DNA from: an uncultured Rivibacter sp.
Lineage (GTDB): Bacteria; Pseudomonadota; Gammaproteobacteria; Burkholderiales; Burkholderiaceae
Assembly (NCBI GenBank): GCA_946480925.1
Contig: CAMLLU010000094.1
Location: forward strand, 1 to 18,169
DNA length: 18,169 nucleotides
Reading direction: 5' to 3'
How positions within the stretch are numbered: the stretch's first letter is position 1; each line of letters begins with the position of its first letter. This document shows, piece after piece, positions 14,131 to 18,169 of this stretch. The notes below the pieces were generated by a model, which worked only from the letters and a program-made list of their open reading frames with translations, made no database searches and had not been told where the DNA came from. A program made the translations under genes and the position numbers.

Positions 14131-14706
14131 GCAGTCCGCTCCGTGTCGGCCGCCAGCAATTCGCCTGCCTCTCGCTCGACCCATTGGGTGTAGCCGTCAC
14201 CGTCGGTGCTATCGCTGAGGTACTGGCCTGCCGTGGAGCGCAGGCGCACCGCTTGGCCGCCGATGGGCTGGCCAGTGGTTTCGCTGATGAACTGGAAACG
14301 GCCGCGGAATCGTTGGCCCAGTGCATCGACGACTTCGTCCTGGTAGCCGGCCAGCAGGCCGCTGCCTATGGGACCGAAGCCGTTGGGTACCGTGGGGCTG
14401 CGGTCCGTGCCGTTCGATGCTCCGGCGCCCGCACCGCCTGAAGGTGTGGTTGTGGCGACCGCCTGTGATGAGAGTAGCGCCGCACCGCAAGCGGTTTTGC
14501 AGCCGTGGTAAGCAGCCGGGACGCCATCGATGACCATCGAGGGGTCGCCTTGCGAAATGGGAAACACGCCTTTGCAGCGCCGGCACGAGACCATGTCGCC
14601 GATGCGGGCAATGCGCTTGCCGTGGACGTCACTGCCCGTGGTGGCGCCAATGACCACGCCACACATGGTCTGTGTGGTCGCCCAACACGATGAAGGGTTG
14701 GCTCAC
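14127..14706 (-). CDS. PAAR-domain T6SS spike-tip protein with an apparent frameshift after codon 14
   Basis: A strong ribosome site (AGGAGG, 5 bases) leads to a GTG at 14706 encoding VSQPFIVLGDHTDH, the expected first strand of a PAAR protein, but this frame stops at 14629. The rest of the protein lies one frame over, open from an ATG at 14666 to 14127: GVVIGATTGSDVHGKRIARI, GDMVSCRRCKGVFPISQGD and DGVPAAYHGCKTACGA. Removing one base (plus-strand A at 14663) joins them as DHTDHGGVVIGA and restores 192 residues. After the PAAR domain (1-85) come a Gly/Ser/Pro linker and a small beta domain (GRFQFISETTGQPIGGQAVR, GDGYTQWVEREA). PAAR proteins cap VgrG and carry toxins out. The ATG at 14666 has no ribosome site. 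This is either a sequencing error, a real inactivation or a slippage site. The intergenic 14707-14840 holds only a small GCCGG/CCGGC hairpin. Confidence 0.82.
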
Positions 14707-14840
14707 GATTTCCTCCTGAATGTTGTCATGGCCGGCTCACCCGGCGGCAGGCATTCTGGAGGACAGGCCGGGCTGAGGCGCCCGATGTGTTGTGACAGGC
14801 TGTGAGCGGTGGATGCCCAGGGGCGCAGCGGCCTCGGTGC

Positions 14841-16202
14841 TCAGAACCCGAACGCCAGCCGCAGACCGCCCCAATGGCGGCCGTTCACCGTGATGGGTGC
14901 GGCCACTTCCTTGAGCAGCACGAAGTTGCCGCCGCCCATGTCGCGGCGGTAGGTCTGCAGCAGGAAGGGGCGCGTGTTGCGGCCCGAAGCGAGGCCGGTG
15001 CGGTCGTTGAAGATGCGGCGCCAGCGGCTGTTGGCGGTGTTCCACGCGGTGTCGCCGGCACGCTGCGGGTGGCAGTACTTCTTGTTGTGCGTGGCGATGT
15101 AGCCGTTGCGGTCGGCCGCGATGCAGAACACGATCTTGGACGAGCTGCCCAGCACGCGTTCCTGCACTTGCGGGAACAGGCGGTCCGCCAGATCGATGAA
15201 GCGCGTGGTGTGCTGCTGCGGGTTGGTGCCGGGCATGGGCACGTAGTTCTCGTCGAACAGCGCGGCCTCGTTGATGGTGCCGGTGCGCAGCGAGTCTTCC
15301 AGCAGCTTCGAGATCTGGCCGGCCGCTTCCTGCGCGGCGCGGATGAACGGGGTGTCCTGCGTCTCGATGCCGCAGCCGGCCACCTGCTCGATGAGGTGTT
15401 CGCTCACGCGCAGGAACGATTCGCTGCGCGACATGGCGGTGTCGAGCGCGCGGGTGGTCTGCTGCATCTCGCGCTCGAGCTCGTGCATCTGCTGGGCCAG
15501 GCGGGTGCAGATGCCGCGGCTCTGGTCGGCCGCCGAGTTGATGCGCGACACGCCCTCTTCCACCTCGGCCAGCGCCACGTGGAAGGTGCCGAGCTTGCCG
15601 CGGCCGGTGTCGGACTGGATCTCGCTGGCCAGCGATTCGATGCGCTGGTCGAGATCGTTGATGGTGCTCATGATCTGCTTGGACGACGCCTCGACCTTGG
15701 CCGAGAGGTCCTTCACCGCGTCGGCCACCACGCCGAAGCCGCGGCCGGCCTCGCCGGCGCGCTTCGCTTCAACCGAGGCGTTGAAGGCCACGAGCCGCGT
15801 CTGCAGCGCGATCTGCGTGATCTGGCTGGCGGCCTCGGAGACGTGGCGCAGCGTGTCCACCACGCCCGCGAATTCGGTGCCCACGCCCTGCACGACCTTG
15901 CGCGCACGCGCGACGGACTCGAGGCTTTGCGCGGTGGTGCCGGCAATCGCGTCCTGCGACTTCTGCACGTCGCCCACCTGCTGGCTCAGCCCGGCCAGCG
16001 ACTGCACCTGCCGTGCGGACACCTTGTTGGTGTCTTCCATGAGGCCGCGCACCTCGCAGGCGTCGCGGCCCAGGTCGGAGGCCTGCTTGGCGATGGAGCG
16101 CACGGCGTCCATCGCAAGGTTGTTGCTCACGGGCATGCCCATCGGCTCAATCGCGGAACTGCTCGCGTCGGTGGAACGGCTCTGCTTGAACCTTGAAAAC
16201 AT
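14841..16202 (-). CDS. Soluble methyl-accepting chemotaxis protein with C-terminal Cache/PAS-like sensor, 453 aa
   Basis: The ATG at 16202 follows AAAGGAG at 8 bases; a longer frame lacks a site. There are no membrane spans, so it is a cytoplasmic receptor. The signalling coiled-coil is N-terminal (about 35-275), with a recognisable but atypical hairpin tip: ALQTRLVAFNASVEAKRAGE and AGRGFGVVADAVKDLS (132-167), where most receptors read [23 protein letters not shown]. The C-terminal third (about 285-453) looks like a small-ligand sensor of the Cache/PAS kind: KIVFCIAADRNGYIATHNKK, RRIFNDRTGL, LLQTYRRDMGGG and a closing NGRHWGGLRLAF. It would signal to CheA/CheW. It sits 48 bases after fliA and has its own sigma-28 promoter, making it a late flagellar gene. 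Confidence 0.93.
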   Translation of the reverse strand: MFSRFKQSRSTDASSSAIEPMGMPVSNNLAMDAVRSIAKQASDLGRDACEVRGLMEDTNKVSARQVQSLAGLSQQVGDVQKSQDAIAGTTAQSLESVARARKVVQGVGTEFAGVVDTLRHVSEAASQITQIALQTRLVAFNASVEAKRAGEAGRGFGVVADAVKDLSAKVEASSKQIMSTINDLDQRIESLASEIQSDTGRGKLGTFHVALAEVEEGVSRINSAADQSRGICTRLAQQMHELEREMQQTTRALDTAMSRSESFLRVSEHLIEQVAGCGIETQDTPFIRAAQEAAGQISKLLEDSLRTGTINEAALFDENYVPMPGTNPQQHTTRFIDLADRLFPQVQERVLGSSSKIVFCIAADRNGYIATHNKKYCHPQRAGDTAWNTANSRWRRIFNDRTGLASGRNTRPFLLQTYRRDMGGGNFVLLKEVAAPITVNGRHWGGLRLAFGF

Positions 16203-16242
16203 CGGACCAGCTCCTTTGTGAATTTTTTGCACCCGAAACTGG

Positions 16243-16270
16243 TTATCGGCTCACCACTCGCGCAACTTGA
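16243..16270 (-). promoter_or_regulatory. Sigma-28 (FliA) promoter for the chemoreceptor gene
   Basis: Minus-strand reading gives TCAAGTTG (16270-16263), 12 bases, GCCGATAA (16250-16243). The -10 is an exact match to the enterobacterial FliA consensus; the -35 matches TAAAGTTT at 6 of 8; spacing is one base longer than the usual 11. The -35 lies inside the last codons of fliA and the -10 directly follows its stop. The leader to the ATG at 16202 would be about 35 bases. Confidence 0.78.
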
Positions 16271-16964
16271 CCCTCAATCTCGCGATCGTCTGGCTGTGCA
16301 GCTGGCACACGCGTGATTCCGTCACGCCCAGCACCGCGGCGATCTCCTTCAGGTTCATGTCGTGCTCGTAGTACATGCTCATGACGTACTGCTCGCGCTC
16401 GGGCAAGGTCTTGATGGCCTCGATGAGCGCCTGGCGCATGCGGCGGTCCTGCAGCTGGGCCAGCGGGTTCTCGCTCTCGTCGGCCACATGGCGGTCGAGG
16501 TAGTCGGCATCGCCGTCGTCGCCCGACATGTCTTCGAGGTACACGAGCTGCGTGCCGCGCACCTTGCCCAGCAGGTCTTGATATTCCGCAAGAGAGATGC
16601 CCATTTCCTTGGCGATCTCGCTTTCCTGCGGGGCGCGGCCGAGCTTCTGCTCGAGCTTGTGCACCGCGGCCTCGATGGAGCGCTGCTGCTTGCGCGTACC
16701 GCGCGAGAGGTAGTCGGAGCCGCGCAGCTCGTCGAGCATCGCGCCGCGGATGCGCTGCGTCGCGAACGTTTCGAACTGCACGCCCTGCGCCACGTCGAAG
16801 CGGCTCAAGGCATCGGTGAGCCCGATCATGCCGACCTGGATGAGGTCGTCGAGCTCCACGTTGGCAGGCAGCTTGGCAATCATCTGGTGGGCCAGGCGCC
16901 GCACCAGCGGGCTGTACTGCTGCAGCATGGCATTGACGTCGAGGCGGCCTTTTGCTGTGTACAT
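16251..16964 (-). CDS. fliA: RNA polymerase sigma factor FliA (sigma-28), 237 aa
   Basis: The frame is open upstream, but MYTAKGRLDV at 16964 is the natural start, giving 237 residues, typical of FliA. Region 2 (about 18-82) includes VELDDLIQVGMIGLTDALSR and VQFETFATQRIRGAMLDELR for core and -10 binding, region 3 runs over RKQQRSIEAAVHKLEQKLGR and ESEIAKEMGISLAEY, and region 4 has LPEREQYVMSMYYEHDMNLK and AVLGVTESRVCQLHSQTIAR, the helix-turn-helix for the -35. It directs late flagellar and chemotaxis genes. The gene is 41 bases after flhG with only a weak AGCGAAAGAG ribosome site, so operon transcription from flhF is likely. A FliA-type promoter at its own 3' end serves the next gene. Confidence 0.97.
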   Translation of the reverse strand: MYTAKGRLDVNAMLQQYSPLVRRLAHQMIAKLPANVELDDLIQVGMIGLTDALSRFDVAQGVQFETFATQRIRGAMLDELRGSDYLSRGTRKQQRSIEAAVHKLEQKLGRAPQESEIAKEMGISLAEYQDLLGKVRGTQLVYLEDMSGDDGDADYLDRHVADESENPLAQLQDRRMRQALIEAIKTLPEREQYVMSMYYEHDMNLKEIAAVLGVTESRVCQLHSQTIARLRVKLREW

Positions 16965-17005
16965 ACTGGCTCTTTCGCTTCGGGGTCTGTCGTTCGATCT
17001 GTCGA

Positions 17006-17842
17006 TCAGTTCATGACGGGCACGCGGTGCGCAGAAGGCAGCGCCGCGGCTCGCGTGTGCATCAGGGTGTCGAATCCGGAATCCAGCGGCGCACCCGAGG
17101 TGAGCTGCAGCCAGGCGGCCGGCAGCAGCTCGGCCACCAGGCGGCGCAGCGCGGCGCTCGGTGCGTCGGCGGCGGCTTCGGCAGGGTCGATGCACGCGAA
17201 GTCGTGCAGCACCGCCCCCAGGAAGTCATCGGCACATTGCGCCAGCCTGTCGGCCACCAGCGCGGCGCGCTGTGAAGTCGGCAACGCGGCCAGCAGCAAG
17301 TCGTGCACCATCACGCCGCAGCGCGTGGCCAGCAGCTTGAGCGCGGCGTAGGCGTGCGTCACGGCTTCGGGACGCTCGTCGCACAGCAGCACGGCACGCG
17401 GGGCTTCCACGCCCGGTGGCCGGTGCGCGAACATGCGGGCCAGGTCGCCGGCCGGTGCGTGCAGCAGCACCACGTCGGCAAACGGCACGGCGTCGGCCAC
17501 CGCGGCCAGGAAGTTCTGCGTGGAGCCGCTGGAGTCCACGAAGCGCAGCGGCAGGCCGCGCGCGCTCAGGTAGCTCACCTGCTGCGACAGCGCTTCCAGG
17601 CCTTCGGCCAGGTCGAAGCGCGCCAGCTCCGCGGGCTCGGCGGCACGCTCGCTCGCGTCGACCACCAGCGTGTGCAGGTTCAGCTCGCTGAAGGCGGTGC
17701 ACAGGCGCTCGAGCAGCACCCCGCCAAACACGAGGTGCGGGTTCGAAACCACCGGCACGAACCGCGTCTGCGATTTCGCGAACATCTGGCGCAGGCCGGC
17801 GGCCTGGTCCATGGGGGTTGGGCGATCCGTCATCACGGGCAT
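17006..17842 (-). CDS. flhG: FlhG/FleN-like flagellar number regulator without a Walker A motif, 278 aa
   Basis: Identified mainly by position between flhF and fliA and by the N-terminal DQAAGLR motif (12-18), the helix by which FlhG activates the FlhF GTPase. After it a MinD-like ATPase should show a KGGVGKT loop; here that place reads VSNPHLVFGGVLLERL (about 32-47), which has no GKT. Later segments keep a MinD-like rhythm: LHTLVVDAS, FADVVLLHAPAGD and RAVLLCDERPEAVTHAYAAL. The protein is therefore probably a divergent, non-ATP-hydrolysing FlhG. Together with FlhF it would set the number and place of polar flagella. The start at 17842 is 13 bases after the flhF stop; 17833 or an overlapping 17896 are alternatives. 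Confidence 0.75.
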   Translation of the reverse strand: MPVMTDRPTPMDQAAGLRQMFAKSQTRFVPVVSNPHLVFGGVLLERLCTAFSELNLHTLVVDASERAAEPAELARFDLAEGLEALSQQVSYLSARGLPLRFVDSSGSTQNFLAAVADAVPFADVVLLHAPAGDLARMFAHRPPGVEAPRAVLLCDERPEAVTHAYAALKLLATRCGVMVHDLLLAALPTSQRAALVADRLAQCADDFLGAVLHDFACIDPAEAAADAPSAALRRLVAELLPAAWLQLTSGAPLDSGFDTLMHTRAAALPSAHRVPVMN

Positions 17843-17855
17843 GGGCTCTGGTTCT

Positions 17856-18169
17856 TCAGAACGGGGCACGTTGGGCACGCGAACCAGCGGCAGCACCTTG
17901 GGGCGCGGCGAACACGAGGTTCACGTCGTTGGCATCGAGCTTGTAGGCCGGGCTGCCGCCGGAGCGCAGCGCGCGGTGCACCAGCGCATGCGACGACAGG
18001 CGGTGCCAGTCTTCGGGCACGCGCTGGCCGTTGGCCACGCCCACCACCTTCAGCTTGTGGCGGATCAGCGCGTCGAGCGCGGGGCCGAGCTTCACGGCTT
18101 CGTCGAGCTTGGAGAGCACGATGCCGCGGCAGGTGGGCGCGCGGTACGACACCATCACGTCCTCGATCG
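17856..18169 (-). CDS. flhF: FlhF, signal-recognition-like GTPase of flagellar placement (partial, C-terminal end)
   Basis: The gene runs in from beyond the right edge; about 104 codons remain, in the frame with a TGA at 17856-17858. Visible are TCRGIVLSKLDEAVKLGP, whose SKLDEA is the G4 guanine-recognition motif of SRP-type GTPases (TKLDE in most), and KVVGVANGQRVPEDWHR, the G5-side strand and closing segment typical of FlhF. The last 30 residues (YKLDANDVNLVFAAPQG and a basic, alanine-rich tail) lie outside the GTPase core. FlhF recruits early flagellar parts to the cell pole. It is followed by flhG and fliA, the common order in polarly flagellated proteobacteria. Confidence 0.93.
   Translation of the reverse strand, partial: IEDVMVSYRAPTCRGIVLSKLDEAVKLGPALDALIRHKLKVVGVANGQRVPEDWHRLSSHALVHRALRSGGSPAYKLDANDVNLVFAAPQGAAAGSRAQRAPF

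Noticed and set aside
14130..14184. 18-codon upstream extension of the VRR-Nuc gene
   Set aside because: It overlaps the end of the PAAR gene in another frame and is Arg/Gly-rich; the GTGA overlap at 14130 gives a natural coupled start.
14729..14744. GCCGG/CCGGC hairpin upstream of the PAAR gene as a terminator for the chemoreceptor
   Set aside because: Only five base pairs, no U tract, and it is about 100 bases past the stop.
14802..16196. A 464-codon plus-strand open frame covering the chemoreceptor gene
   Set aside because: It is an antisense shadow of GC-rich codons: His/Ala/Gly/Arg-rich, no family resemblance, no ribosome site, while the opposite strand has a clear receptor.
1..18169. 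CRISPR arrays, tRNA or rRNA genes, insertion sequences, integrases
   Set aside because: I saw no regularly spaced repeats, no cloverleaf-like segments and no transposase or integrase motifs in any frame.

Overview
The window looks like chromosomal DNA of a motile, GC-rich betaproteobacterium, most likely a member of the Comamonadaceae (Acidovorax, Paracidovorax, Xylophilus or Variovorax type). Pointers to this are a Bug-family (TctC) periplasmic binding protein, a Burkholderiales-type general porin, a MocR/PaiB pair, the flhF-flhG-fliA gene order, and PIP-box-like promoters of the kind read by HrpX/HrpB in plant-associated bacteria with a type III secretion system. The genus is an inference; there is no rRNA or tRNA gene in the window.

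Layout. (1) 1-1270: the 3' end of an outer-membrane MetA/SphA-type protein with a strong terminator, a palindrome-rich gene-free stretch, and a small CARDB-like orphan. (2) 1271-4477, minus strand: a catabolic-looking cluster of a DapA-family lyase/aldolase, a TctC binding protein and a porin. It is transcribed divergently from a LysR regulator (4655-5608), which is followed with an ATGA overlap by a MOSC-domain gene. (3) 6112-8307: a divergent pair, a PaiB-like FMN-binding protein and a MocR/PdxR-type regulator fused to an aminotransferase fold. (4) 8342-12286: a lower-GC islet with two convergent genes that look like type III effectors. The first is preceded by a perfect TTCGC-N15-TTCGC box. 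The second has a one-mismatch box followed 31 nt later by TAGCAT. (5) 12307-14706, minus strand: a type VI secretion toxin module of PAAR protein, VRR-Nuc nuclease and DUF3396-type immunity protein, tightly coupled. The PAAR gene carries an apparent one-base frameshift after codon 14. (6) 14841-18169, minus strand: a flagellar/chemotaxis block of flhF (partial), a divergent flhG, fliA and a soluble chemoreceptor, with a sigma-28 promoter overlapping the end of fliA.

How it fits together. Regions 4 and 5 form an accessory block of secreted weapons (two putative eukaryote-directed effectors and one antibacterial nuclease with its antidote) between a metabolic regulator and the flagellar operon. 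The flagellar block reads as an operon in which FlhF/FlhG set flagellar placement, FliA is made next, and FliA probably drives the chemoreceptor directly behind it. The lyase/TctC/porin cluster is probably a small uptake-and-breakdown pathway for an organic acid of unknown identity, controlled by the divergent LysR protein.
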